Source: Salinisphaera aquimarina (GTDB taxonomy: Bacteria > Pseudomonadota > Gammaproteobacteria > Nevskiales > Salinisphaeraceae). From it: a stretch of 64,000 bases of DNA. The stretch spans positions 62,001-126,000 of the forward strand of contig NZ_JBHRSS010000006.1 of assembly GCF_042643355.1 (NCBI RefSeq). Direction: 5' to 3'. Made by a program: the position numbers and the translations under genes. The notes under the pieces are model-generated. The model had not been told where the DNA came from, did no database searches, and saw only the letters and a program-made list of their open reading frames with translations. Numbering within the stretch: the first letter of the stretch is position 1; each line of letters opens with the position of its first letter. This document shows positions 43,949-53,086 of this stretch, piece by piece.

Positions 43949-45400
43949 TTACCGCGGCGACACCGTAATGTTGACTCGCTTGTAGGAGACAAGCGACGGC
44001 TCGCCGTCATCTTCTACTGTCAACAGCATGTGAATCGATTGCGTGCGGCTCACATTCGGAGCCGTAATGGAAGGGGATGCGGTATTTCCATTTTGCATGC
44101 TTACACCGCCACCGTAGCTGCTTTCTTCATTCATCTTTTGCCAATGGAACGCCAGATTGTTCCCATCCGGATCGCTCCAGTCGCCGCTGTTCAGCCTGAT
44201 GGTCTTGCCCGAGGCAACGCGCTCATTGATCACTGCGTTGCCGGTGCTGTTCATCGGATTGTGATTGGCCTGGCTATAGGGTTTGGCACACCAGTCGAAA
44301 CGCGCCGCGTAGTCGGGCTGGAAGTCCGGGCGCCAGCGATAGACGGCGGCGATATACGGCGATATGTCGTGTTGGTAATTGCCCACTCGGTCGATGGCGT
44401 CCCAATACCGGTCGTGATTACGTCCGTCTACTTGCAGACGCCCGCCCCAGTTTTCCGCTGTAAGCGTATTAGGTACGTTGAGGCCGTTGCGAATCAGGCC
44501 CATGTAGCTGGACGAATCACCGCCCTTGATGCCGTTTACCTTACCCAGCTTCCATGACCAGATATCACCGCCATGGTAGTCCGGATACATTTGGCCCAAA
44601 GCGCCATGGCCTCGGATATTGTGCTGAACCCACGAGGAACTGACCAAAGACTGATCGCCACCACGATACATTCCTCGACCACCTTCCTTGCGTGTCGCAT
44701 AGAACATATGCGGGAAGTTTGTCTTGATCCAACCTGCGGTCGGATCCTGGTTGCCCGAAGCGACAACACGTATTTTCGAAACGAATTTAGCGACCTGCGC
44801 ACTGCTCCTAGTCTGTTTTACCTTCCAGAGTGCCTGGGCCAGATCGGCAGGGCCACCCCAGATCGTGACCCATACGGGCCGATTGTCTGGCTTGTCCACC
44901 GCGCTCACGATCCAGTTTGATGCCTGCGTGTCTTTTCCGGCACCTATAGTTTGCGACACAGAGATCCCGTTGTCCGCGTTAGGTTGACCGGATTTGATGA
45001 CCTGTCGCAATTGATCGGCAGTCGGATAACTCTTGTTGTAGAAATCAGGATAGCTTTTGTTATGCGTCACCAGATTCGGCCGACACTGCCCATAGGCATC
45101 TACGATACTGCGTATATACGCGGGTCTAACGACATGCCCGTGCTGCAGGCTCGATGAGGCGATTAGCCCTTCGATATCAAATTCGTTTGCATATAACATC
45201 AATCGGATAAGCGACTGGGCGTCGTCGGGTTCGCGTACGCCAGATTGGATGCTGCTGATATCCGTTAGAACAATAAGCCGCGGTTTGAGACTGACCGTGA
45301 CCGGATTCGTATCCAGCGCTTTAGCTGGATAGCTAGTGGTCAGTAATAAACCCGCTAAAAGAACGGGCAGACAAGAAGTAAGACATTTTCGATGGACCAT
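43949..45400 (-). CDS. Secreted Sde182/DUF1593 nucleoside-hydrolase-like protein (copy 1)
   Basis: A 483-residue exported protein. The signal peptide is residues 1-28 (ends PAKA). The N-terminal domain (about 40-320) is the DUF1593 nucleoside-hydrolase-like fold: RLIVLTDISS, REPDDAQSLIRLMLYANEFD (metal Asp cluster), GLIASSSLQHGH, WVTIWGGPADLAQALW. The C-terminal domain is beta-rich (Sde182 C-terminal type: SGDWSDPDGNNLAFHW, IHMLLTVEDDGEP). It is a paralogue of 58968-60440. Near residue 120 it has an 8-residue tandem duplication (NKSYPDFY then NKSYP) that the paralogue lacks. A carbohydrate-directed periplasmic or extracellular hydrolase is the likely role. Confidence 0.88.
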   Translation of the reverse strand: MVHRKCLTSCLPVLLAGLLLTTSYPAKALDTNPVTVSLKPRLIVLTDISSIQSGVREPDDAQSLIRLMLYANEFDIEGLIASSSLQHGHVVRPAYIRSIVDAYGQCRPNLVTHNKSYPDFYNKSYPTADQLRQVIKSGQPNADNGISVSQTIGAGKDTQASNWIVSAVDKPDNRPVWVTIWGGPADLAQALWKVKQTRSSAQVAKFVSKIRVVASGNQDPTAGWIKTNFPHMFYATRKEGGRGMYRGGDQSLVSSSWVQHNIRGHGALGQMYPDYHGGDIWSWKLGKVNGIKGGDSSSYMGLIRNGLNVPNTLTAENWGGRLQVDGRNHDRYWDAIDRVGNYQHDISPYIAAVYRWRPDFQPDYAARFDWCAKPYSQANHNPMNSTGNAVINERVASGKTIRLNSGDWSDPDGNNLAFHWQKMNEESSYGGGVSMQNGNTASPSITAPNVSRTQSIHMLLTVEDDGEPSLVSYKRVNITVSPR

Positions 45401-46053
45401 TTTACCGTTCCTAAGTCGACTAGCGTTATGGATTTCGACACTCTGTCTCAGGCCTCTGATTGGCCTGCTCCCCACGCCTGCGGCTTCTTAAACGGCCCTA
45501 TTGCTCCCGTTTGCCCGGTATCGGCCGCTCGTCACATGACCTGAAGGCTTCTTTTTTGCGTTCGCTGCCCGAGCAACCGGGCTTTCCGCCCCCCTCGTGG
45601 AGAGCGGCCAGGACGATTTCTGTTCGCCCGCGAGTTCAATGACGGCGTGGAGCGCTGTACGGGATTGCGGCATTCGACGCATCCAGGCCCGAATATCGTG
45701 GTGCACCCGACAGGAATAGGCGCGCGCCTCTTCGGGCAGCTGATCAGCGCAGACCAACGAGTGTGGCGCCGTTCACTCGCTGCCCCTATTTGCCGAACGG
45801 AGAAGCGCGATAGGCGATGGGCGATCGTTACGAGACAAGCTGGTCATGGAGCCACGCGGCGCTTGGCAACAGACGCTCTGCAATGCTTAAGAATTCGATG
45901 GGCCCGGGGACGGCGTGCGATGCGGTCTGGCAAGCGTATATTATCGCGCTATGTCGCGGGCAATACGCGCTGGCGCGAGCAATGGGAGCTCGCGCTCTGG
46001 TACGCTCGCAAAGCGGACCGCGTCAAGGTTCGAGCATTAAAAAGGGAGGCGTC
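45401..46053. other. Divergent intergenic region
   Basis: 653 bp between two divergent genes. Frames on both strands are Arg-rich and unconvincing. I see no RNA gene. Confidence 0.4.
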
Positions 46054-46818
46054 GTGAACGAAAACAGGGAAGTTACAAATCGCCACGCGTCCATCTCGAA
46101 TTGGTTTTTCGTTCTTGCGCTACCACTCTTCCCGATCGCGTTTATCGGCTTTTGTCTCTGGCTAAAGACAACCCGGCCTTGGCTTTATCGGGAACACTTC
46201 ATCACCGAAGACGGAGCGATCGCCTTTGGAACAAGCGGTGTTTATATTCTGGCATGCCTGATCACTAGCGTATTCAGCATGAGGCTATACGAGAACCACC
46301 AAAGGTTATTTTTCGTGCTATATGCTTTGCTCGCCGTATTTCTATTCTGGAGAAGCGGCGAAGCGGTCAACTGGGGCCACCTGCCTGGAGAAGATCAGGC
46401 AAGAACTTCAGCTATTGCGAATGCAGCAGAAGGTCATATCAGTTTTCATCGATTTTTATGCCAGCTTTCGCTGAATAGCCTGTTTATCGCAGTGGGCTTT
46501 TACGGAGCTTTCTCGAGGCTATTTACCGTTGCGTGGACGGGAGTGCATAACCGGCAGACGGTCGATCTCCTGACGCCGGACTACGGCGTGGCCTTCTGTT
46601 TTTTTCCCGCTTTTGCGCTGTACTTCTACTACGACTATCTGAGCGCGCCACTCGCAGGCTGGTTCGGACCACAGTTTGATTTCAGCACCGCGGCCGATAC
46701 GCACAAGCATTTCCTACTAGCCGGAGATCAAGAACCCATACAGCTTCTGCTTAGCGTTGGGTTTTTATTGTTTGTGGCACTGAACAGCTATCGATATCGG
46801 CCCAACCACTTCAGGTAG
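46054..46818 (+). CDS. Polytopic membrane protein of unknown function
   Basis: A 254-residue protein with about six hydrophobic helices (FFVLALPLFPIAFIGFCLWL, FFVLYALLAVFLFW, SLFIAVGFYGAF and others). The start is GTG at 46054, preceded by GGGAGG at good spacing. A conserved-looking acidic patch (RSGEAVNWGHLPGED) follows the fourth helix, reminiscent of the VDEVARIHE patch of the frameshifted membrane gene at 34664-35421. I do not recognise a named family. Confidence 0.72.
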   Translation: MNENREVTNRHASISNWFFVLALPLFPIAFIGFCLWLKTTRPWLYREHFITEDGAIAFGTSGVYILACLITSVFSMRLYENHQRLFFVLYALLAVFLFWRSGEAVNWGHLPGEDQARTSAIANAAEGHISFHRFLCQLSLNSLFIAVGFYGAFSRLFTVAWTGVHNRQTVDLLTPDYGVAFCFFPAFALYFYYDYLSAPLAGWFGPQFDFSTAADTHKHFLLAGDQEPIQLLLSVGFLLFVALNSYRYRPNHFR

Positions 46819-47069
46819 ATGTCATCGCCACCGCCTATTGAAGGATTCTATCTGGAGATCTTGGGGCATTTCTTATACCTCGCTGGCCTTGTTCGGATAC
46901 GACGCGCTCGCGCCGATTTACCCTGGCGCAGTAGTCGCAGCCGGCGCGGCGTCGCGTAAGCGCTATTATTCGATCGCTAGACGCCTTTATTTTCACAGCA
47001 AGCTAAAGAATCTCTTCTGCGGACCATATGGTCGTTCTGCTGCGAATATCCAAAAAAGGAAGCGTCTGG

Positions 47070-48686
47070 ATGGAAAGCCGTACGATACAACGTGAGCTTC
47101 AGCTCTCAGAGGCGCTTGTCGATCGTTTCGCGAGCTGACCGGTGATCGCAGCTCACTACATACCGACGGCGCCTTCGCCCGACGCAGCCGATTCCGAGAA
47201 AGGGTGGCGCACGGCAAACTTACCGTGGCCTCGCTCGCCGCATTGATGTCGTTGAGTCGGGAGCACCGCCAAGTTCGCTTCGAGTCGCTCAAAGGACACT
47301 TTCGAGAGCCGATTCGGCCACGCGATCGTCTTTTGCTTCGTTTAGCTGTGAGATCCCATGGCTACGTCGGCGAGTTCAACGCCACGTGGACGCACGACGG
47401 GCACGCAAAAGAGCTGGCCGTTGCCACAGGGCGCTATCGGCTGACGGCACCGGCAGATCAGTCACTGACCGGTTTAGGCTTACTATCTACGCCGCGCTTT
47501 GAAGAGCTCGATCTTGATCTCGATGCGCTCGGAGGGCGAACTGAAACAATAGGCTTCGCCACCGATCCCCGACTGCTCAAGCAGATCGAGTCGAAGCTGC
47601 TCATACCCATGGGTCTTACGCCAGGCTGCTCTGTTTCGCCTGAGTTGCTGGCAGCGTTGATGTTATCCCCTCTGGTCGGCATGCGTCTGCCCGGACATAG
47701 AACCGTATTTCTGAGCTTTGCTTCTCGAGTTCAACAAACGCGTCGACTCTAGACAGATTTGTGCGCTTGCTGGCACGACACAACGTGCACAGCGCGGTGC
47801 CGAGCTGCTATCGACGAGTGTGACGTTTACCGTCGGTGATACACCTGTAGCCACAGGCTCGGTTGAGACCTTGGTCACTAGCCCGCCGGCATATATGCCG
47901 AACCCCGAAGAACTGGCCCGCAAGTATCTCGACCTGGGACTGAATGGTGGCGTAGTACTCGTCGCAGGAGGCAGCCGCGGAATTGGCGAAGTGACTGCAA
48001 AGTTTCCCGCGCTGCTGGGCGCCTCGGTGGCGCTAACCTGTTATCGCGGCGAAACCGACGCCGAAAAAGTGGTCGAGTCGATCCGCGCGACGGATGGCAC
48101 CGCAGCTTGTTTCGGCTGCGATGTACGCAGCGCGGATCAAGTTGCAGCAACTGTAGCAGCCGTGGCCGAGACATTCGGCGCCATTGATATTCTGGTCAAC
48201 TGCTTCGTGGGCCGCTTCGATCAATCACCCACGATAACCAACCACTGGGACGACTATCTGGAAGAATTGGAGATCTCGGTCACAGCTGTGCACATGGTCT
48301 GCTCGGCTGTCGAGCCACTCATGCGAGAGCAAGGGGCCGGCAAAATAGTCAACTTTTCGACGGTAGCTGTACACAATCCGGTTAGCGGTCAAAGCCGCTA
48401 CGCAACGGCCAAGGGCGCCGTCAAGGCTTATACGCGTAACCTGGCAAAGGAGTTGAACCGTTCCAATATCCAGGAGAACCTCGTGATCCCCAATATGACC
48501 GAAACCGATCTGCTTGCCTCGGTGCCGCGAACCTTTCGCGACCGGATGGGAGCCGCACGCGAGTACGGGCGTCACGTGTATCCGGCCGAGGTCGGCCAAG
48601 CCGTCGCATTCTTGGCTTCGCAGTGGTCGAATGCGATGGCCGGGCAATCCATCGTAATCAACCTTGGCGAACCACCGTTCGGTTAG
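47070..48686 (+). pseudogene. Double-hotdog (MaoC-like) plus SDR protein with two frameshifts
   Basis: Three segments in order make one protein. From ATG 47070 the frame encodes SRTIQRELQLSEALVDRFA, then stops at 47136. In the next frame the text continues naturally: ELTGDRSSLHTDGAFARR, VAHGKLTVASLAALMSL (MaoC hotdog, HG acid-base motif) and a second hotdog ending RLPGHRTVFLSF. Around 47716-47728 the frame shifts back and gives LEFNKRV, LSTSVTFTVGDTPVATG and then a complete SDR (VVLVAGGSRGIGEVTA, ILVNCFVG, STVAVHNP, YATAKGAVKAY). Such fusions modify hydroxyacyl groups on carriers. As read, no full protein is made unless the two shifts are errors or recoded. Confidence 0.75.
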
Positions 48687-49148
48687 GCCGCGCGAAATGG
48701 ATCAAGACTTGCATACTCGCCCCGCAACGCCCCCTCGACCGCGCACTTCCCAAGTTATCTGCGTAGCTGATGATACTCGACGCATTCGGCGAGCGCTCGC
48801 CCTACTGTCGCGCCTGCGTTCTCGATCATGCCGCCCCGGTATGTGATACGCACCCCGTGATGCGTACGGTCTTTGGCTTACGTCGCGGTATCGTAGCGGT
48901 CGGTCTCCGCTGGATGTATTCTATTGAATATACTTTAGACTGGAACAGATGTTTTTTCGAAGCCCACTTTTTGAATTTGTTCTCTGTTACGCAAATTTTT
49001 CTGAAATGCACACCTATTACGCGCTGAGCATGGGCGATCACGGCTCGAAAACCGGACCTGGAGCGACTGTGCCTCGCAGGAGTGGCGGCAGACAATTCGT
49101 AAGTTCGCCCATCGTGGCGCGCAACGAGAAAGTTACAGGGGGAGGTTA
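48687..49148. other. Intergenic region upstream of the FkbH-ACP-acyltransferase genes
   Basis: 462 bp without a gene. A TATACT at 48929-48934 in an AT-rich stretch could be a -10 box for the downstream operon, but no matching -35 is clear. The distal part ends in the strong ribosome site of the FkbH gene. Confidence 0.4.
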
Positions 49149-51005
49149 ATGCGCGCTACCGACAAGAAAATGGACGCACGAGCCGATCTGAAAGCGTTGC
49201 AGGGAGAGCTTGCCGACGGCGAACTGACGACGGCACGAGTCGAACGCAGCTACAAGCGGATTACCAAGACTGGGTTGCCGATTGATCTCAAAGTTGCTTG
49301 GCTTGGAAACCACACGTTGGAGCCAGCGCTTCGTCACGCAACGGTTTCTGCATTGATGCATGATGTTGTGCTCCAGAATCACATCGGTGATTACAATCAG
49401 CATGTCCAGGCGGTGCTCGATTCACAGTCGGCACTGCGTGCTTATCGCCCGGATGCGATTGTGCTGTCCTTATCGCTGCGTGGCCTGGCACCGCTGCTGA
49501 TTAGTGGCGGCGCGGGGCTGTCGGCCGCAACACGACAGGCCGAGGCGCAGCGCGTCCTGGATCACGTCAATCACTGGATCGAAGCGGCCAAGGCAAATAC
49601 GCAGGCAACCTTGATGGTCTGTGATTTTTTGCATCCGCCGTATCCGGCGCTCGGGCTGGCCGACCGGCGTAGCCCAGCTGGCTCGGCATCGCTCGTTGGC
49701 TGGCTCAACGACAATCTGGCACTCGCTTATCGCGATGATCCGCGTGTACATGTACTCGATATAGATCTCGCGATCGCGAATGCCGGCCGTGAGGCAAGCT
49801 GGAACGCGCGGATGTATCACCTCGCCAAGATTGAATGGAATGGCCCGGGCCTTGGGCTTGCCTCTGAAACCATTGCACGAGCGCTCTGTGCTCTGGCTCG
49901 GCCTGCGAAAAAATGCGTGATGCTCGACTTGGACAACACGCTCTGGGGCGGCATCCTTGGCGAAGACGGTATCGGTGGGCTGCAGATCGAAGAAGGCGAT
50001 CCGTCCGGGGAAGCGTTCCGTGAGTTCCAGCGAGCGCTGCTGGACATCAAGGCGCGTGGCGTAATTCTAGCGCTGGTGAGCAAGAACAACCCAGCAGATG
50101 TTGACGAGGCCTTTGCCGCAATTGATATGCCTTTGAGGCGATCCGATTTCGCCGCCTGGCGCGTTAATTGGGAACACAAGCCGCTGAACATCGAGAGTAT
50201 CGCCGCCGAACTCAATATCGGCGTCGACAGCGTCGTTTTCGTGGACGACAACCCTGCCGAGTGCGAGCTCGTGCGTCAGACGTTGCCGGAGGTCGAAGTC
50301 ATCCAGCTGCCGCGTGATCCTAGCGATTACCCCGGTCTTTTACTTAAGAGCTGGTATTTCGACAAGCTCACGCTCACCGACGAAGACACACGCAAGACAG
50401 AACAGTATCTCGAGAACGCGGCCCGCACAGAGCAACTGCGGAGTGCAACTGATCTATCCACGTATCTCGAAAACCTTGGAACAGCTGTAGAAATCGGGCC
50501 AGCCTCGGAGCGCGACCTGGCGCGTTTGCATCAACTGTTTTCCAAGACAAACCAATTCAACTTGACAACCAAGCGTTATACGTCAGGCGAGTTGAAACAG
50601 TTCACCGAGTCAGAAGACTGGCTGTTCGAGTGGATTCGCGTGAAGGATAATTTTGGCGATCTCGGGCTGATCGGCACCTATCTGGTCGATCTGACTGGCG
50701 AGGTGCCGGAGATTGATAGTTTCGTAATGAGTTGCCGCGCACTCGGGCGCGAAATCGAGACCGCTGCCTGCAATCGAATCAGGCAGTACGTGTCCGAGCA
50801 TGGCGGTACGCGACTGCTCGCACGGTTTGCGCCTACAGCCAAGAACCGCCCTGCCCACTCGTTCTACGAGTCGCAGGGATTCAATTTGCTAGCCGAGGAC
50901 GAGATCGGCAACAAACAATACGACATGCGACAGCCCGGCACTCGACTGCGCGAATGTACGGCGTTGAAGATCTCCATTAGAACCATCGACAACGGAACTC
51001 CTTGA
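49149..51005 (+). CDS. FkbH-like HAD-IIIC family protein with GNAT-like C-terminus
   Basis: A 618-residue two-domain enzyme. After a long N-terminal region, the HAD domain (about 255-430) has MLDLDNTLWGGILGEDG (catalytic Asp, the FkbH signature), SKNNPADVDEAF and VVFVDDNPAECELV. The C-terminal part (about 440-600) has the GNAT-like layout (ASERDLARLHQLFSKTNQFN, RIKDNFGDLGLIGTY core). Known FkbH enzymes dephosphorylate 1,3-bisphosphoglycerate and load a glyceryl group onto an ACP. The neighbour ACP supports that. A GGGGGAGG ribosome site precedes the ATG. Confidence 0.93.
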   Translation: MRATDKKMDARADLKALQGELADGELTTARVERSYKRITKTGLPIDLKVAWLGNHTLEPALRHATVSALMHDVVLQNHIGDYNQHVQAVLDSQSALRAYRPDAIVLSLSLRGLAPLLISGGAGLSAATRQAEAQRVLDHVNHWIEAAKANTQATLMVCDFLHPPYPALGLADRRSPAGSASLVGWLNDNLALAYRDDPRVHVLDIDLAIANAGREASWNARMYHLAKIEWNGPGLGLASETIARALCALARPAKKCVMLDLDNTLWGGILGEDGIGGLQIEEGDPSGEAFREFQRALLDIKARGVILALVSKNNPADVDEAFAAIDMPLRRSDFAAWRVNWEHKPLNIESIAAELNIGVDSVVFVDDNPAECELVRQTLPEVEVIQLPRDPSDYPGLLLKSWYFDKLTLTDEDTRKTEQYLENAARTEQLRSATDLSTYLENLGTAVEIGPASERDLARLHQLFSKTNQFNLTTKRYTSGELKQFTESEDWLFEWIRVKDNFGDLGLIGTYLVDLTGEVPEIDSFVMSCRALGREIETAACNRIRQYVSEHGGTRLLARFAPTAKNRPAHSFYESQGFNLLAEDEIGNKQYDMRQPGTRLRECTALKISIRTIDNGTP

Positions 51006-51006
51006 A

Positions 51007-51243
51007 ATGGACGAGCAACTTCGATCGATAATCGCCGATACGCTGGGCATTGAGCTTACCGACGTTACGCCAGAACTTCGCCGCGGATCGGACGCCGCCG
51101 ACTGGGACTCTATGGGCCATCTACGCCTGGTGACGGCGGTCGAGGAGGCGTACGACATACGCTTTACAATGACAGAGATCGAACGCATAACGACCGTCGC
51201 AGAACTTGACGAAGCTGTGGCGCACCATACTGCGAACCCATGA
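51007..51243 (+). CDS. Acyl carrier protein
   Basis: A 78-residue ACP: short acidic helices, and the phosphopantetheine-attachment Ser in WDSMGHLRL (residue about 37). The start is one base after the FkbH stop and its stop overlaps the acyltransferase ATG (ATGA), so all three are translationally coupled. It most likely carries the glyceryl or hydroxyacyl unit made by FkbH and the hotdog-SDR protein. Confidence 0.93.
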   Translation: MDEQLRSIIADTLGIELTDVTPELRRGSDAADWDSMGHLRLVTAVEEAYDIRFTMTEIERITTVAELDEAVAHHTANP

Positions 51244-51767
51244 AGCTCAAGGCCGTAGCACAGCGTTTCTTCGTTCCAGGCGTGGTCGTGACGCTTATCT
51301 ATTTCGTCCGTTATCGCTGTTTGGTCAGTCCGCGTGCGGAAGTCGAGCTGACGCCAAATCTCGTTATAGGACGTCGCAGCCAGATCAGCTCGTTCGTCAA
51401 GATCAAGGCCACAGCCGGCAAACTGGTCATCGGGCACGATGTCGATATTGGCAGTGGCTGCTTCATTGCTGCCGACGCCGGTGGCGTTACCATCGGCAAC
51501 CACACGATGATCGGTCCAAACGTCATAATCGCCGGAGTGAACTATCGCTACGATCGGCTTGACGTACCAATCGCGCAACAAGGAAAGAGTTCAAAAGGAA
51601 TTTGTATCGGCGATGACGTCTGGATCGGCGCCGGCGCGGCCATCCTCGACGGCGCGAACATCGGCGATCACTGCATCATTTCGCCAAATTCGGTAGTCAG
51701 TGGAACGCTCGAACCCCGCGCTATCGCCCAAGGCGCACCCGCGCGACCTGTTTTCGTTCGGCGCTAG
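51240..51767 (+). CDS. Left-handed beta-helix acyltransferase (WbbJ/LacA type)
   Basis: A 175-residue hexapeptide-repeat enzyme: LVIGHDVDIGSG, VTIGNHTMIGPNVII, ICIGDDVWIGAGAAILDGANIGDHC and IISPNSVVSG are the typical coils, followed by the short C-terminal helix. An N-terminal hydrophobic helix (FVPGVVVTLIYFVRY) suggests membrane association. It probably transfers an acyl group, from the adjacent ACP or acetyl-CoA, to a glycan hydroxyl. Confidence 0.9.
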   Translation: MKLKAVAQRFFVPGVVVTLIYFVRYRCLVSPRAEVELTPNLVIGRRSQISSFVKIKATAGKLVIGHDVDIGSGCFIAADAGGVTIGNHTMIGPNVIIAGVNYRYDRLDVPIAQQGKSSKGICIGDDVWIGAGAAILDGANIGDHCIISPNSVVSGTLEPRAIAQGAPARPVFVRR

Positions 51768-51917
51768 CCTGCTCTGTTGTTATTAGACGGGTCTCACGCA
51801 ATACCTAAATATTACGAATATGGCCAGGGCTTGACCACGCTGCGCCAACCATCATGCTCGAAGAACTCTGTCAGCCCGCGGTAATCCCCCCATTTTTAAC
51901 GCGAGTCAAAAGTGGAG

Positions 51918-52720
51918 CTAAGCGGCCATTGCGAGCTTCTGCTTGGGTGTGATGCCGCCGAGCGCCATGTTCGGGCGTTCGTTGTTGTAAGTCCAGAGCC
52001 ATTCGGTCGCGGCGTCCTGGACGTTAGCGATCGATTCAAATAGGGTTTGGCTCCAACCAGTCGGTTCGTACGGTTCGGTTGTAGCGCTCGACGTATGCGT
52101 TTTGCTGCGGCTTGCCGGGCTGGATGTATTGCAGCGTAATGCCGTGTTTCTCGGCCCAGACCGTCAGCGGACCGCTGACGTACTCCGGCCCATTGTCACA
52201 GCGGATCGCCTTCGGTTTCCCGCGCCATTCCATGATCTGCTCCAGGCTGCGGATGACCCGTGCCGAGGGCAGGGATAGATCGACTTCGATCCCCAGGCCT
52301 TCCCGGTTGTAATCGTCGATGACGTTGAACCACCGGAAGCCTCGGCCATCACTGAGCTGATCGTGCATGAAATCCATGGACCCGGCGTGGTTGATCGCCT
52401 CGGGCTCCGCCAGTTTCTCCGGCACCTCGCGCCGCAAGCGCTTGCGCGGCTTGATCCGTAGATTCAATTCGAGCTCACGATAGATTCGATACACGCGCTT
52501 GTGATTCCAGCGAAAGCCCTTGACGTTGCGCAGGTACCAAAAGCACAAGCCAAAGCCCCAACGACAGTGGGTATCGGCCAGACGCATTCACCAATCCGCG
52601 ATCTCGGCATTTTCATCGGATAATCGGGGCTGGTACCGGTAGCATGTCGCACTGATCGAAAACGCGGCGCAGGCCAGCCGGATACTCAAGCCGTGCTCAG
52701 CCACGCTGCGCTGGGCCATC
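51918..52720 (-). pseudogene. IS3-family OrfB (DDE integrase), inactivated
   Basis: The reading begins REMAQRSVAEHGLSIRLACAAFSIS, hits an in-frame TGA at 52588 where a normal OrfB continues, resumes in the same frame as WGFGLCFWYLRNVKGF, and carries the rve core (SMDFMHDQLSDG, IDDYNREGLGIEVD, RCDNGPEYVSGPL and the Glu helix QQNAYVERYNRTV). At about 52036-52045 it leaves frame, and the true end (ERPNMALGGITPKQKLAMAA) is in the next frame, ending at TAG 51918. At least two lesions make it inactive. Confidence 0.88.
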
Positions 52721-52739
52721 TCGCGGCGGCGAGATGGCC

Positions 52740-53006
52740 TTACCACTTTTTTGTGAGCGCCTCCTGGACGATCTCGGCCTTGAGGCGTTCTTCGGCATAC
52801 ATATTCTTGAGGCGCCGGTTTTCGTCCTCGAGCTCTTTCATGCGGGCCATGAGCTAGGCGTCCATGCCGCCGTACTTGCTGCGCCACTTGTAGAACGTGG
52901 CCGAGCTCATGCCGTGTTCACGACAGAGCTCCGGTACCGGGGTGCCAACTTCGGCTTGTTTCAGGATCGCCAGGATCTGGCTGTCGGTGTAACGGGATTT
53001 CTTCGC
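52740..53006 (-). pseudogene. IS3-family OrfA (helix-turn-helix), inactivated
   Basis: Reads KKSRYTDSQILAILKQAE, GTPVPELCREHGMSSATFYKWRSKYGGMDA, then an in-frame TAG at 52854-52856, then LMARMKELEDENRRLKNMYAEERLK (leucine zipper). The codon that should be ATG is GCG. It therefore lacks both a start and an intact frame. Confidence 0.88.
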
Positions 53007-53086
53007 GGAAACCTCCTCGGTTCAGGGTACGAGAAAATTCCACTTCTGACCCGCGCTCTTTTCTGGGGGCATTACCGAGCCGACGA

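Larger units (their letters stand above)
51879..53077 (-). mobile_element. Degraded IS3-family element
   Basis: About 1.2 kb bounded by imperfect inverted ends: CGGTAAT followed by CCCCC and then CGCGxGTCAxAAGTGGA at the left (51879 on), and the reverse complement of the same pattern at the right (ATTACCG at 53071-53077, TCCACTTCTGACCCGCG at about 53039-53055). Inside are decayed OrfA and OrfB on the minus strand. I see no clear target-site duplication. It lies between the acyltransferase and the UPF0104-type gene, 10 bp after the stop of the latter. Confidence 0.8.

Noticed and set aside
45647..46057. Plus-strand frame before the membrane-protein gene
   Set aside because: Arg/Trp-rich, no homology I can see, and it would overlap the well-supported GTG start of the membrane protein.
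46838..47095. 85-codon plus-strand frame
   Set aside because: No ribosome site or domain; it overlaps the start of the hotdog-SDR gene.
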